DNA from: Magnetococcales bacterium
GTDB lineage: Bacteria > Pseudomonadota > Magnetococcia > Magnetococcales > JADFWU01
NCBI GenBank assembly: GCA_015234045.1
Contig: JADFWU010000004.1
Location: 50,601-114,600 of the forward strand
Length of the DNA: 64,000 nt
Reading direction: 5' to 3'
Each line of letters begins with the position of its first letter. Position 1 is the first letter of the stretch. A program made the position numbers and the translations under genes. A model generated the notes under the pieces. The model ran no database searches. It saw only the letters and a list, made by a program, of their open reading frames with translations, and had not been told where the DNA came from. Of this stretch, positions 35,362 to 45,141 are shown one piece after another.

Positions 35362-37419
35362 TCAGGATTCTATTTGACCCTGAACAAACGTGACAAACGC
35401 CTCTGCTGGTAAAGGACGACCATAAAAATAGCCCTGAATTTCATTACACTCACGCTCTTTGAGAAAAGCCAACTGTTGCTCTGTTTCCACACCTTCAGCA
35501 ATCACCGAAAGATTAAGGCTATGTGCCAAACCAACAAAGGTACGGATAATAGCGGCATCGTCTGGATCGGTTGTGCAGTTTCTTACAAAGGATTGATCAA
35601 TCTTCAAGGTATGAATGGGAAACCGCTTCAAATAGCTGAGAGAGGAAAAACCCGTACCAAAATCATCAATGGCCAGCTTCATACCCATATCTGAAAGCGC
35701 TTGAAGCTTACTGAGTGTTTCTTCCACATCACCCATGGCGATGCTCTCGGTTAATTCCAATTCAAGATATTGATGATCAAGTCCTGTTTCATTGACAACT
35801 TGTGCCACGACATCAACAAAATCAGCCTGTTGAAACTGGATACCTGAAAGATTTACCGCGACCCGCAGCGGTGGCAAACCTTGATCAATCCATGCCTTGT
35901 TTTGACTACACGCCTCTTTAAGCGCCCATTGACCGATGGGTACGATCAGTCCAGTCTCTTCAGCCAGCGGTATGAAGTCTCCAGGCGATACCATACCCTG
36001 GTCAGGATGATTCCAACGAATCAATGCTTCCATGCCAATCATCTTACCAGAGCCGAGATCCATCTGTGGCTGATAGTATAACTCAAATTCATCACGGTCC
36101 AGTGCGTTACGCAAACTGCTTTCCAAAAGCATCCGCGCTAAAGAGCTTGCGTTAAGCTCCATACGGTAGAACTGGAAGTTGTTGCGACCCAGTTCTTTTG
36201 CGTGATACATGGCCGCATCGGTATTCTTGATGAGCGTTTTTACATCTTCGCCATCCAGCGGGTAAAGGCCTAGACCGATACTGCCACCGACAAAAAGCTC
36301 CATACCATCAATGATAAATGGCGCAGCAAGGACATCCAGCACCTTTTGAGCAATATGTGCCATATCCCGAGAACCTGGTGGATTGGGCACAACCATACCA
36401 AACTCATCACCACCCATTCTGCTCAACGTGGCATTAATCGGCACACACTCTCTGAGACGCTTACTCGCTTCAAGCAGAACAGTGTCACCCACATCGTGAC
36501 CCATGGTGTCATTGATTACCTTAAAACGATCCAGATCCAGTAGCAGAGAACCAACGATCTCCTCTTTGCGTTCAGCATCGGCAACTGCCTGACTCAACCG
36601 TTCGGTAAAGAGCAGTCGGTTTGGCAGGTCAGTAAGTGTGTCATGCCCTGCCAAATAGAGGATATTCTGTTCAGACTCTTTGACCGTAGTCAGATCGGAA
36701 AAAACGGCAACATAGTTGGATACCGTATTGTCCGGTGCTTTTATGCTGTTTATCGTGGCCCACTCGGGATAAATTTCACCATTTTTGCGCCGGTTCCAGA
36801 TCTCGCCTTTCCACTGACCGTTCTCTTTAATCCCTTTCCACAGATTGTGATAGAATTTTTCATCATGGTGACCAGATTTAAGGATACGCATGTTCTGGCC
36901 AACAATCTCTTCAGGCTGATAGCCAGTTATGACCGAAAAAGCTGGATTTACCGACTGAATACAGGCCTTAGCATCAGTAATAACGATACCTTCAGTGGTG
37001 TTTTCAAAAACCTGGGAAGAGAGATGCAGCTGACGATCTGCCTCAATGGCGCGAAGCAGATATTGAACACGGTTTCTAAGGATTGCCCAGTGAATGGGCT
37101 TGGTAATAAAGTCTGCGGCACCTGCTTCATAGGCACGGTCAACCGACTCATCATCGTTGAGACCTGTAATCATCAACACAGGCACATGACGGGCATCAGG
37201 ACGCTTCTTAAGTTCCGAACAGGCTTCAAAGCCATCCAGAACCGGCATTTTAGCATCCATAAGGATGATATCTGGCTGTTGCGCTTCAAAACGGTTCAAT
37301 GCTTGTTGACCATTTTCCGCAGTCTCGGTCTCATACCCTTGCCTTTCAAGAAAACGACAGAGCATAAGCCGCGTAACCGGTTCATCATCCACTACCAGAA
37401 AGAGGGGTTTTCTCGACAT
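35362..37419 (-). CDS. REC-PAS-GGDEF-EAL cyclic di-GMP regulator
   Basis: A 685-residue response regulator. The receiver (about 5-120) has Asp11/Asp12, phosphorylatable Asp55 and Lys107. A PAS domain (about 133-250) has the usual sequence EGIVITDA...NPAF. The GGDEF domain (about 255-415) has an intact GGDEF at 336-340 but no RxxD inhibitory site. The EAL domain (about 430-685) has EALIRW at 464-469, the DDFGTGFSSLSYLKRFP loop and the ESIAMGD and KIDQSFV motifs, so phosphodiesterase activity is expected. Both domains look active, so which one dominates may depend on the receiver and PAS signals. AGGTAACG precedes the ATG. It is an orphan; no kinase is adjacent. Confidence 0.94.
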   Translation of the reverse strand: MSRKPLFLVVDDEPVTRLMLCRFLERQGYETETAENGQQALNRFEAQQPDIILMDAKMPVLDGFEACSELKKRPDARHVPVLMITGLNDDESVDRAYEAGAADFITKPIHWAILRNRVQYLLRAIEADRQLHLSSQVFENTTEGIVITDAKACIQSVNPAFSVITGYQPEEIVGQNMRILKSGHHDEKFYHNLWKGIKENGQWKGEIWNRRKNGEIYPEWATINSIKAPDNTVSNYVAVFSDLTTVKESEQNILYLAGHDTLTDLPNRLLFTERLSQAVADAERKEEIVGSLLLDLDRFKVINDTMGHDVGDTVLLEASKRLRECVPINATLSRMGGDEFGMVVPNPPGSRDMAHIAQKVLDVLAAPFIIDGMELFVGGSIGLGLYPLDGEDVKTLIKNTDAAMYHAKELGRNNFQFYRMELNASSLARMLLESSLRNALDRDEFELYYQPQMDLGSGKMIGMEALIRWNHPDQGMVSPGDFIPLAEETGLIVPIGQWALKEACSQNKAWIDQGLPPLRVAVNLSGIQFQQADFVDVVAQVVNETGLDHQYLELELTESIAMGDVEETLSKLQALSDMGMKLAIDDFGTGFSSLSYLKRFPIHTLKIDQSFVRNCTTDPDDAAIIRTFVGLAHSLNLSVIAEGVETEQQLAFLKERECNEIQGYFYGRPLPAEAFVTFVQGQIES

Positions 37420-37611
37420 ACGTTACCTGTATCATTCGTTCTTGTGTAACGATGGAAAGTGTTCTTTGAGTGCCCTCTTAGCCGCCTATGAAAGCAGTCA
37501 CTCAAAAGAATCGGTATTAACTTCCAGATGTGATATCTATTTTTATCTCATACAGCGGGCATCAGACACTCTTTATATCTCTCAAGGGAACATAGCCTGA
37601 CAGACATGTTC

Positions 37612-38097
37612 TCACAATTCAAAGAGTTCTGCTTTATCAGTAGAAGAGTTATAAATCATCACTGTGGCAGTTTTTCCAAAACCATGCGCTGTACCTGGAT
37701 TGAGAACACGAGTCTGTCCAACCGTATCATCCACAGGATCGTGAGTATGGCCGGTAATGACGTAACCATAACGGCCTGATTCGATCAAAGTTGCTGTGAC
37801 AGCTGTTGCGGTTCCGTGATAAACGGCACCTTTTTTTCCGTCAATATCCAGCTCGAGGAAATCACCGGTAAACTGAGCGCCAAACTTTTCGAACGTTTTG
37901 TAAAGACCTAGTTTTTCACCATCATTATTGCCAAGCACACCCGCAAGCGGTAGTCCTTCAAGCTTTCTCAGTGCCGGAGGACTACAGATATCACCAGCAT
38001 GGACAACCAAATCACACGCATGTTCCTTAAACAGTGCGGCAGCCTTGGCGATATGGCCAATATGATCGTGAGAGTCAGAAATGATTCCGATGAGCAT
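37612..38097 (-). CDS. YfcE/MJ0936-type metallophosphoesterase
   Basis: A 161-residue cytoplasmic phosphodiesterase. All five metal-binding signatures of the calcineurin-like small phosphodiesterase fold are seen in order: GIISDSHDHIG, VVHAGDIC, GVLGNNDGE, the AVYHGT segment and GHTHDP, and the C-terminal LNPGT. Length fits the family. The upstream TTG extension is less likely than ATG 38097, which puts IGIISDSHD at the natural N-terminus. Substrate is unknown; relatives act on phosphodiesters such as p-nitrophenyl esters or cyclic nucleotides. It is monocistronic between larger genes. Confidence 0.92.
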   Translation of the reverse strand: MLIGIISDSHDHIGHIAKAAALFKEHACDLVVHAGDICSPPALRKLEGLPLAGVLGNNDGEKLGLYKTFEKFGAQFTGDFLELDIDGKKGAVYHGTATAVTATLIESGRYGYVITGHTHDPVDDTVGQTRVLNPGTAHGFGKTATVMIYNSSTDKAELFEL

Positions 38098-38256
38098 AGT
38101 CAATCCGTACAAATTTCTCAGATATAAAGCGATATTGAATTTCAGCGTATTGGTCGTTACGGCTGTTTATCTTATGGCAAACACAATTCAACAGCCGAAC
38201 GAACAGACGAAGCACACACCACCAAGATAGCAGAAAACAGCGTCTATGGATGTGTT

Positions 38257-38718
38257 CTAGTTTTCTGTGAGGATATTATCATCGTATTCAGCTTCCAACT
38301 GACTACGATGTTTGCCTTCCTGTTCGGCCAAAAAGCTAAGTGTGGCCTTCAGGTCAGGATCGGTTGCCTGGCCGGCCAAATCTTCATACAGCTTCTGAGC
38401 AGCCAACTCCTGCTTGGCCGCCGCCAGCAGTGCGTCCTGATAGGAGATTTTTTTAACATCCAGCGTATCAATTTCAATAAAGGCGTAATCAGCCATCTTC
38501 ATATCTGGATCTGGATAGCGTTTTTTTCCAGAAGGCAGACGGTGATTTTCCAAAATCTCCAGCAGCTTGGTTTTATGCATCACCTCTTCTTCAGCATGAT
38601 GCAGCATTGCCGCTTTTACATCATCATTTTCGACCTGTTCAGACAACGACACATAAAAAGCAGCTTCAGCTTCTTCATGTTTGATTGCGTAGAGAATAAT
38701 CTCTTCAAAACTGTTCAT
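38257..38718 (-). CDS. Ferritin-like diiron protein (rubrerythrin-type four-helix bundle)
   Basis: A 153-residue all-helical protein with paired diiron ligand motifs: EEAEAAFY (15-22) and HHAEEEVMHK (about 40-49) in the first half, and KQELAAQKLYEDL and FLAEQEGKHRSQLE in the second half. The E-x2-H arrangement in each half is that of ferritin-like/rubrerythrin N-terminal domains; the rubredoxin-like iron centre is absent. Expected roles are peroxide reduction or iron handling in the cytoplasm. AGGAG precedes the ATG. The next minus-strand gene upstream encodes an Arc-type regulator and lies 81 bases away. Confidence 0.85.
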   Translation of the reverse strand: MNSFEEIILYAIKHEEAEAAFYVSLSEQVENDDVKAAMLHHAEEEVMHKTKLLEILENHRLPSGKKRYPDPDMKMADYAFIEIDTLDVKKISYQDALLAAAKQELAAQKLYEDLAGQATDPDLKATLSFLAEQEGKHRSQLEAEYDDNILTEN

Positions 38719-38799
38719 GACAAATCAGCTCCTGACAAATTCAAGTGAAAGATGTGCAGAAAAGGCAATATACCAATGCAACCCAGCAAATGCGCTGTG

Positions 38800-39162
38800 T
38801 TACTTCTGGGTATCCATTTTTTCCTTGATGGAGTCAACGGTATCTGTGCCCAAATGCTCCATCAGCGTCTTAATAAAAAACGAGAACTGCCGAAACTCAC
38901 GCAACACAGAGAGCGTCTCTTCACGGCGTTGTTCGGCAAACTCTTGGATAGAATCATCAAGAACTTGGCGCACGACCTGAGACAGCTCACCGATATCTTC
39001 ACCCGAGGAAGCGTTGGACTTACTCGATTCATTTAAACTGGACTTTAAGCGGGCAATGATCTCCGCATTCATGGAGCGGTCGTTTTTCTGCGCTGCCTCT
39101 TCGATCTTCTTTTTAAGCTCTTGTGGCAAACGTAGTTTAAACTGTGGGTCGCTTCTTGCCAT
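38800..39162 (-). CDS. Arc-family (ribbon-helix-helix) DNA-binding protein
   Basis: A 120-residue protein. The first 50 residues form an Arc-like ribbon-helix-helix domain: FKLRLPQELKKKIEEAAQKN then DRSMNAEIIARLKSSL, which dimerises and binds operator DNA. The remainder is an acidic helical region with a probable coiled coil (QVVRQVLDDSIQEFAEQRRE). MARSDPQFKLRLP at ATG 39162 is the usual start for the family; an upstream extension exists but is less likely. GGGGGAA sits upstream. Targets are unknown; the neighbouring ferritin-like gene is one candidate. Such Arc proteins are common near mobile elements. Confidence 0.85.
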   Translation of the reverse strand: MARSDPQFKLRLPQELKKKIEEAAQKNDRSMNAEIIARLKSSLNESSKSNASSGEDIGELSQVVRQVLDDSIQEFAEQRREETLSVLREFRQFSFFIKTLMEHLGTDTVDSIKEKMDTQK

Positions 39163-39396
39163 GGATTCCCCCAAGATGGCCAATCTTACAAAGGGTGCAG
39201 AGTGATCACACCCACACTACACGGTTCCCTTCTATTTTGCCCACCTTATTACTTGAATGAGCGCGAAAAATCAAACCACTGCGTGGATTATTTTACCAGC
39301 AACGCACCAATTATGCCATTTACAGGCTTATGACAGCACATAAAAAGCACGCTGAATCATCCCGTAAATTTCACAAAATTGTCTAACAAATCAGCA

Positions 39397-39528
39397 TCAA
39401 GAGCCAACCCAAAGCGCCAAACCAAACATCAGTACAACCAATGTAGCAAAAAATCCAGAGAAAAAACTGGTCCAGGCACTCATAGGATCAATCGGTGACA
39501 TGCCTGCCAATGGTGGAAACAACTTCAT
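39397..39528 (-). CDS. Small membrane protein of 43 residues
   Basis: A 43-codon frame from ATG 39528 to TGA 39397, preceded by GGAG six bases before the ATG. The peptide starts MKLFPPLAGMSPIDPMSAWT and continues with one strong hydrophobic helix, SFFSGFFATLVVLMFGLALW. A single-pass small membrane protein with a short periplasmic or cytoplasmic N-terminus is likely. It is upstream of the Arc-type gene on the same strand but 234 bases away, and just downstream of the MITE-like element. No family is recognised. Confidence 0.6.
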   Translation of the reverse strand: MKLFPPLAGMSPIDPMSAWTSFFSGFFATLVVLMFGLALWVGS

Positions 39529-39552
39529 ATTTTCTCCATCTGTATCATTTAT

Positions 39553-39700
39553 GGAGTTACGCAATTGAATGAATTTTGACAGCTGTCATCCCCGCAAAAG
39601 CGGGAATCCAGTTGGCTCTCTGTCACCCGTCATTCCCGCTTTAGCCGGAATGACGGGCACGCCTTCTGATGCGTGTTTCAACTGGTAACTGCGTAACGCC
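39553..39700. mobile_element. MITE-like element with terminal inverted repeats
   Basis: A 148-bp element. Its ends are GGAGTTACGCAATTGAAT at 39553-39570 and the inverse of GGCGTTACGCAGTTACCA at 39683-39700, which share the core GGNGTTACGCANTT. The flanks repeat TATCATTTAT (39543-39552) and TATCATTAT (39701-39709), a likely target duplication with one base lost. The interior has no gene, but has two hairpins: CCCCGC/GCGGG, and a perfect 11-bp stem CCCGTCATTCC at 39626-39636 with 39647-39657. Partial copies are at 15841-15882 and 51534-51551. Confidence 0.7.
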
Positions 39701-39865
39701 TATCATTATTTGGTAAGGGCCACGGACAAATAGGGTCAGTGCCCTATCCATCTTGTCCTACCCAGCTGGCTTGTCCAGCACACCAACCCAGCAAGACGAA
39801 TAGAAAAGCAATATTAGCGCCAACTAATACTCACTTTTTTCACACTACGAAATACCTGCTGAGGA

Positions 39866-39896
39866 AAATAGTGCCTCATTGGCATAGGCACTATTT
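39866..39896. repeat. Perfect 10-bp inverted repeat
   Basis: AAATAGTGCC at 39866-39875 pairs with GGCACTATTT at 39887-39896 around an 11-base loop. Symmetric A and T ends make it a possible bidirectional terminator. A second inverted repeat, CCGTCTTTG at 39992-40000 with CAAAGACGG at 40036-40044, follows just upstream of the next gene. The rest of 39710-40083 shows no gene. Confidence 0.55.
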
Positions 39897-40083
39897 ACCG
39901 ATAATCCATTATCTGAAAAAACACCCATCCAGACACAGATTAAAAACAGTTTATAAAAATCAATCAGATAACATAAAAAGTAAATTTGGCCCCGTCTTTG
40001 CTTTTTACATATATCAAATACAAAAAACGCCGCACCAAAGACGGCAATTATAAAATAAATCCAGAGGACAGAGGAGTTCCACC

Positions 40084-40425
40084 ATGGGACAGCTAATCAG
40101 CCACTATAGTATTCACAATGCCATGAGTGTCATGGAGGCGGGACCAGAGCATCCAGATTATGACACCGCATGGGAAGTATTGGCGCGTAGCCAAAATCCT
40201 CTGATACAGGAGGCATTTCGGCTGGCTATTGAAGAGGTGTTTGGTCCTCTGCCTACACCCACAGGTTACAATGACGATGGCCAACCCTTTTGGCTAACAA
40301 CCGTTATTGCCAGCCACCTCGGCATGAGTGTGGACGAAGTGGATGAGGTAGCTGAAGAAGCCGTTGACCGTTGGGGTGACCAGGCTGGTGTGATGGACAG
40401 TGCTGAATTAAACCGGATTCAATAA
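40084..40425 (+). CDS. Acidic small protein of unknown function
   Basis: A 113-residue soluble acidic protein (SIHNAMSVMEAGPEHPDYDT at the start; SVDEVDEVAEEAVDRW near the end). A helical C-terminal half and a central Pro-rich turn (FGPLPTPTGYNDDGQPF) can be seen. The ribosome site GAGGAG is strong, eight bases before ATG. No motif is recognised. It is preceded by an inverted repeat (39992-40044) that could be an operator or a leader hairpin, and followed by the 40447-40499 hairpin, so it is probably a single-gene unit. Confidence 0.72.
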   Translation: MGQLISHYSIHNAMSVMEAGPEHPDYDTAWEVLARSQNPLIQEAFRLAIEEVFGPLPTPTGYNDDGQPFWLTTVIASHLGMSVDEVDEVAEEAVDRWGDQAGVMDSAELNRIQ

Positions 40426-40446
40426 TCCACCGCCTTACATGTTTTG

Positions 40447-40499
40447 TGGGATCAGTTCTCGTTTTCCATAGCTGTTTTATGCAAATAAGACTGATCCCA
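40447..40499. repeat. Hairpin after the acidic protein gene
   Basis: TGGGATCAGT at 40447-40456 pairs with ACTGATCCCA at 40490-40499. There is no T tract, so the terminator role is uncertain. Confidence 0.45.
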
Positions 40500-40710
40500 T
40501 ACAACTCACATTATCACGCTATTAATTCACCTTTCTCAAATCCCGCTTGTCACATATTTATTACATTCTATACAACTGATTGAATCCATAAAATTTAATC
40601 GCAGATTGTATAGCCTTGCAAATTGTAATCATATTTTTTTTGGTTGAATAAGATATTAGAATATTATAATAATCCCATCCTCTAATTAAGCGTCAGTTAA
40701 GACAAGTACG

Positions 40711-40731
40711 GATCTACCAACCGGGTAGATC
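40711..40731. promoter_or_regulatory. Perfect palindrome before a small acidic gene
   Basis: GATCTACC at 40711-40718 and GGTAGATC at 40724-40731 form a perfect 8-bp inverted repeat around 5 bases. It lies 125 bases upstream of the next ATG in AT-rich promoter-like sequence. It could be an operator or the base of a leader hairpin. Confidence 0.4.
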
Positions 40732-40855
40732 ATAAAGTCACCGATTTAGGGTGGCTGGAATCAATCTGTTCAGCTCTAACCTACTGTGAAACGGCATATC
40801 TGTGCTTGAGGAATAAAATGCGTTGAGCTGAAACCAATCACTTGAGGTTAAATCT

Positions 40856-41074
40856 ATGTCTACTACCATCAATCCTGTCAAACGTACTGATTCATCCAAT
40901 GAAATGACCGATAGCGCCAATACTGACAATCAGAATGGCTTGGATATTGTCATGGGTGAGAATTGCTATGATGTGTATGACAAAGTTGACAATAAAGCTG
41001 TCATCGAAGGTATCACCACTTGGGAAACCGCTTGTGAAGTCCACGAAATGCTGGCTGGTGAGCGGGATAGCTAA
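40856..41074 (+). CDS. Small hypothetical protein (72 residues)
   Basis: A 72-residue acidic protein with a disordered Ser/Thr/Asn/Asp-rich N-terminus (SSNEMTDSANTDNQNG) and a structured C-terminal half, GENCYDVYDKVDNKAVIEGI then TTWETACEVHEMLAGE. The latter resembles short domains of unknown role with an alternating strand-helix pattern. GAGG lies nine bases before the ATG. A hairpin follows at 41089-41130. I recognise no family. Confidence 0.65.
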   Translation: MSTTINPVKRTDSSNEMTDSANTDNQNGLDIVMGENCYDVYDKVDNKAVIEGITTWETACEVHEMLAGERDS

Positions 41075-41088
41075 ATAGACTCAAATGG

Positions 41089-41130
41089 TTGGTCACTATC
41101 TACCCATTGGGTACACAGTAGACTGACCAA
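41089..41130. repeat. Hairpin between small gene and sensor kinase
   Basis: TTGGTCA at 41089-41095 pairs with TGACCAA at 41124-41130, with partial inner pairing TCTACCC/GGGTA. An A run follows on the plus strand, so terminator polarity would be leftward. Two more hairpins lie in the gap: GTAGCCATAC at 41191-41200 with GTATGGC-TTAC at 41220-41230, and CACTTCAAGT at 41306-41315 with ACTTGAGGTG at 41331-41340. No gene is seen in 41131-41456. Confidence 0.4.
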
Positions 41131-41456
41131 AAAAACAACACCAAATACAAAATTATGTGACCTGCCGCTAAAGGCATTTATTCACACACCGTAGCCATAC
41201 CGGAAACCCTCAACTCCACGTATGGCTTACATAGTTGTGTGCGATAGAGAGCACCCTTATGCAGCGACAGTACACCTATAGCGCAACGTGATGCTTTATC
41301 CTTTGCACTTCAAGTGATAAAATCTGGATAACTTGAGGTGATGACCGCATCGCGCTATTGTAGCGTTTTCAGGCTTTTTATTGGCATTTTATATGTCATT
41401 TCTGGCCGATGCAGCCCTGTTGTCAATCAAGCTGACTAAACCAGGATGCAAATGAA

Positions 41457-44315
41457 ATGCTGCTACTCCGATATCTTTCAGCCGCTGTTATACTGACACT
41501 CCTGGTCGTTGCCTTTACTGCTCCTATTCAGGCCAGCAGCCACGAATCAATTTCCCCTGGTCCTATCCCTTTATCTGACGAAGAAAAGCGTCATTTTAAA
41601 CAAAAGGGTTCTATCACTATGTGCATTGATCCCGATTGGATGCCCTATGAACGGATTAATGACCAAGGCATCCATGTGGGCATGTCGGCAGATTATATGC
41701 AGATTTTTGAATCCCGCCTTGGCTTCCCGATCCGATTAATCGCCACCAAAACCTGGAGTGAAAGCCTGTCATTTGCCAAAGAGCGCCGTTGTGATATTCT
41801 CTCTTTGCTCAATTCATCACCAGAACGCAGTAAATTTCTCAATTTTACCACACCCTACATAGAAGCACCCATCGTGCTGGTAACAAAGGATGATGTGACC
41901 TATCTGGAAGGCATTCCAGCATTGGGAAAACGCTCTCTGGCAACCCCAAAAGGCTATATCTATGAGGAGCGGATAAAGCTGGATCATCCGAAAGTCAATC
42001 TCATCACTGTGCCCAATGTCCATGAAGGTTTGATGGGCGTGTCTCGCGGAGAGATTTTTGCGCATCTCGGTTCACTCTATGTGGTGGCAAACGAAATTCA
42101 ACAATACCAATTGAGCAATCTGAAAATATCTGGCCATACCGAGTACAATCACAAACTTGCCATAGGTGTTCGCAATGACGACCCGATCTTGCTTGAGGTG
42201 CTTGATCGTGTTGTCCGCTCGGTCGTGCCTCAGGAACATATTCAGATCAGGCGCACCTGGACTTCCACCCGTTTTGAACATGGCGTGGACTATGAACTCA
42301 TCTGGAAAATTATCCTTTCCGCTCTGTTAATACTGGTTATCCTGCTCTATTGGAACCGTAAGCTGTCCAAACTCAACAACCAACTAAAAGAGAGTGAAGA
42401 CCGCTACCGGACGCTGTTCCAACTGGCACCCGATGGTGTCCTTGTTCATAGTGATGGTACTATTCGTTATGTCAATGAAACTGCTGAAAAAATGCTTAAT
42501 GCAGGTTCTGATCAAGAACTGATTGGCAAGGCTGTCCTGGATATCATTCATCCCGACTCCCGAAAGGTGATATCCAAACGTCTTAAAGAGCTCCAACGTG
42601 GCAGCGGTTCTGTTGCGCCGCTCAGACATAAACTTCTTGCTCTTGACGGACAGTCTATTGATTGTGAAGCAAAAGGACGACGAATAACCCTGGACGGACA
42701 ACCCGCTTCACTCACCATCTTACGCGACCTTTCTGAAACTGTCCGTATGGAAGAAGCGTTACAGTCCGCCAAAGAGTCCGCAGACGCTGCCAACCGTGCA
42801 AAAAGTGAATTTCTGGCCAATATGAGCCATGAGATTCGCACACCATTGAATGCCATCCTTGGCATGGCCGAGTTGCTTTGTGAGTCCTCACTTTCGCAAG
42901 AACAAGCCAAATATGTCCGTATATTCAATAGCGCCGGTGAATCCTTACTGGGACTGATCAACGATATTCTTGACCTATCCAAAGTTGAAGCCGGTCAATT
43001 GAAGCTTGATCCGCTCCCCTTTAACCCCGTTGACTTGGTCGAAGATCTTTTAGATGTGATGACCATCACCGCACAAGAGAAACATCTGGATCTTTTCTGC
43101 CGCTATGAACAAGATGTACCCATGCAGCTGATCGCCGATCCAACCCGATTACGCCAAGTCTTGTTCAATCTGGTAGGCAATGCGATTAAATTTACCGAAT
43201 TTGGTCATGTAGCAATATCGATTACTGTACGAAATGATCAGGATGGTAAAGACCCCTCGCTTTACTTTGAAGTACAGGATACAGGCATCGGCATCCCCAC
43301 ATCCCAACATGAGGCTATTTTTGATACATTTTCTCAGGTGGATGCCACAATAACCCGCCGTTTCGGTGGCACAGGTCTCGGCCTGACAATTTGTAAACGC
43401 TTGGTTAACCTGATGGGTGGACACATCAGTATTGATAGCGCTTTAGGACGTGGTTCAACATTTCGTTTTTCCATGCCATTCAAAGAGCTGGACAGTCCCT
43501 CATCCGATCACCATGCACAGGCTAACAAACTGCATAATCGCTCTGTATTACTTGTTGGCGGCACGAAAACATCCAGCAAAGTACTCCAGAGAATCTTACA
43601 GGATGCCGGTGGCCAGATCACCGTTGCACCAAAAGCCAACATAACCGATATAGCAGACCATGAATTAATTATCCTGGATGCCTCTACCCTTGATAAAAGA
43701 ACATTTCAACTGATTGATCAACGCCCTGATCGCCAGCACAAACCGTGCATAATCCTGGGATTTGAAGAACAGGAAGAAGAACGCAACCAGGCAAAAGCAC
43801 TTGATATTCCCTTCATCACTAAGCCTTATCGGCGTAGAAAACTGTTCCGTACCATTGAGATGACCATCGGACACACCGCCAGTCATCCACACACCACCCA
43901 TGAAAAGAGCGAACACCCCACAGAGCAACGCTCGCTTCGTATTCTTTTGGTGGAAGATGTTCTGGATAATGCCATGCTGGTTGAGGCGTTCCTCAAAAAA
44001 ACCTCGCACCAGTTGGATAAGGCTGAAAATGGTGCCATCGCCGTTGAGATGATTATGACTCATGCCTATGATTTGGTATTGATGGATATTCAGATGCCAA
44101 TCATGGATGGTCATGAAGCCACACGGCGCATCCGTACCTGGGAGCGGGAAAACAACCGTTATCCCATGCCAATTGTCGCCCTGACTGCCAATGCCATGAA
44201 GGAAGATGAAATCGCCAGCCTGGAGGCTGGTTGCGATGCACAACTCACTAAACCATTGCGAAAAAATCGCTTGATGTCCATGATTGCACAGTATAGTCGG
44301 AGCAATACGCCTTGA
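41457..44315 (+). CDS. BvgS-like hybrid sensor histidine kinase
   Basis: A 952-residue membrane sensor. After a signal sequence (about 1-27) comes a periplasmic solute-binding protein family 3 domain (about 45-270; [14 protein letters not shown] is the usual start), then one membrane helix (about 281-299), a PAS domain (about 315-430), a HisKA domain with His458 in [11 protein letters not shown], and an ATPase domain with NAIKFTE, DTGIGIP and GTGLGLTI. Two receivers follow. The first (about 690-815) lacks the acidic pair and is probably inactive; the second (about 827-945) is intact with phospho-Asp877 in [13 protein letters not shown] and Lys932. No HPt domain is present, so a separate one is needed. 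Ligand unknown; amino acids are likely for this domain type. Its stop overlaps the next gene. Confidence 0.94.
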   Translation: MLLLRYLSAAVILTLLVVAFTAPIQASSHESISPGPIPLSDEEKRHFKQKGSITMCIDPDWMPYERINDQGIHVGMSADYMQIFESRLGFPIRLIATKTWSESLSFAKERRCDILSLLNSSPERSKFLNFTTPYIEAPIVLVTKDDVTYLEGIPALGKRSLATPKGYIYEERIKLDHPKVNLITVPNVHEGLMGVSRGEIFAHLGSLYVVANEIQQYQLSNLKISGHTEYNHKLAIGVRNDDPILLEVLDRVVRSVVPQEHIQIRRTWTSTRFEHGVDYELIWKIILSALLILVILLYWNRKLSKLNNQLKESEDRYRTLFQLAPDGVLVHSDGTIRYVNETAEKMLNAGSDQELIGKAVLDIIHPDSRKVISKRLKELQRGSGSVAPLRHKLLALDGQSIDCEAKGRRITLDGQPASLTILRDLSETVRMEEALQSAKESADAANRAKSEFLANMSHEIRTPLNAILGMAELLCESSLSQEQAKYVRIFNSAGESLLGLINDILDLSKVEAGQLKLDPLPFNPVDLVEDLLDVMTITAQEKHLDLFCRYEQDVPMQLIADPTRLRQVLFNLVGNAIKFTEFGHVAISITVRNDQDGKDPSLYFEVQDTGIGIPTSQHEAIFDTFSQVDATITRRFGGTGLGLTICKRLVNLMGGHISIDSALGRGSTFRFSMPFKELDSPSSDHHAQANKLHNRSVLLVGGTKTSSKVLQRILQDAGGQITVAPKANITDIADHELIILDASTLDKRTFQLIDQRPDRQHKPCIILGFEEQEEERNQAKALDIPFITKPYRRRKLFRTIEMTIGHTASHPHTTHEKSEHPTEQRSLRILLVEDVLDNAMLVEAFLKKTSHQLDKAENGAIAVEMIMTHAYDLVLMDIQMPIMDGHEATRRIRTWERENNRYPMPIVALTANAMKEDEIASLEAGCDAQLTKPLRKNRLMSMIAQYSRSNTP

Positions 44316-45040
44316 GTCTCTCTTGGTTTTTGATTGGCCTGTTTCTCTATCTGGGCGCATTGATTCAAGGTGCCGTTGGCTTTGGTTTTGCCCTTGTAGC
44401 CGCGCCTTTAATTATGTTGTTCGAACCGCAATTGATACCCGGTGCGGTTATTATCGGTGGCTCTTCGTTGACCTTGGCCATGTGCATTCAGGATGGACGT
44501 TATGCCGATTTATCCGGTGTTGGATGGATTTTAGTTGGATTGATTCCAGGCATGTTCCTTGGTGGCTGGGCCTTGATGGTTCTGCCGCCCCGTGAGACAG
44601 CATTGATGTTCAGTGTCGTGGTGCTGTTGGCAGTTGGTCTCTCTCTGTATGGATTCCCTGCCCGACCTATTCCCCATCATCTGATTCCCGCTGGTCTACT
44701 CAGCGCATTCATGAACGTCACCACCACCATGGGCGGTCCGCCTTTGGCTTTGATCTATCAAAATGTATCTGGCCCTCAACTACGCGGCACACTGGCGGTA
44801 CTGTTTCTGCTCGGCAATATCTTATCTATCATTTCCGTCTGGCAGGCGGGAAAATTGGGCATGTTTCAGATCCAAGCCGGATTGATCATGATAGTCCCCA
44901 TTTTATTGGGACTTTTTACCGCACGACGAGTGGTAAAATGGTTGGATCGTGGTCACACACGCGCTGCAGTACTGCTCATCGCAGGCAGCTCGGCACTCAT
45001 CATCCTGGTTCGGGCCATATGGTTTCCTGATTCTATTTGA
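44312..45040 (+). CDS. TauE/SafE-family anion exporter or permease
   Basis: A 242-residue inner-membrane protein with about seven or eight helices of the TauE/SafE (DUF81) fold. Two family repeats are visible: QGAVGFGFALVAAPLIM near the N-terminus and the paired MNVTTTMGGPPLALIYQN near residue 140, then GTLAVLFLLGNILSI. Members transport sulfite, sulfonates or other organic anions, and direction of transport is uncertain. It starts at TTG, with TTGA overlapping the stop of the sensor kinase and a GGAG upstream, so it is translationally coupled to that kinase. The coupling suggests that the sensed compound and the transported compound are related, but this is inference. Confidence 0.9.
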   Translation: MSLSWFLIGLFLYLGALIQGAVGFGFALVAAPLIMLFEPQLIPGAVIIGGSSLTLAMCIQDGRYADLSGVGWILVGLIPGMFLGGWALMVLPPRETALMFSVVVLLAVGLSLYGFPARPIPHHLIPAGLLSAFMNVTTTMGGPPLALIYQNVSGPQLRGTLAVLFLLGNILSIISVWQAGKLGMFQIQAGLIMIVPILLGLFTARRVVKWLDRGHTRAAVLLIAGSSALIILVRAIWFPDSI

Positions 45041-45141
45041 ACTTGATATGTGCCATGCACTCAACAAACTCTATACCAGTACTTTTCCCGAATATTTCAT
45101 GGTAAAATACCCGCCTTCACTCATTTAAGGAGAATATCCTC

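Noticed and set aside
36643-37449. Long plus-strand open frame opposite the REC-PAS-GGDEF-EAL gene
   Set aside because: It lies fully antisense to a gene with clear conserved domains and shows no motif of its own.
43665-44360. Minus-strand frame opposite the end of the hybrid kinase
   Set aside because: It is antisense to the intact second receiver and spans two coupled genes.
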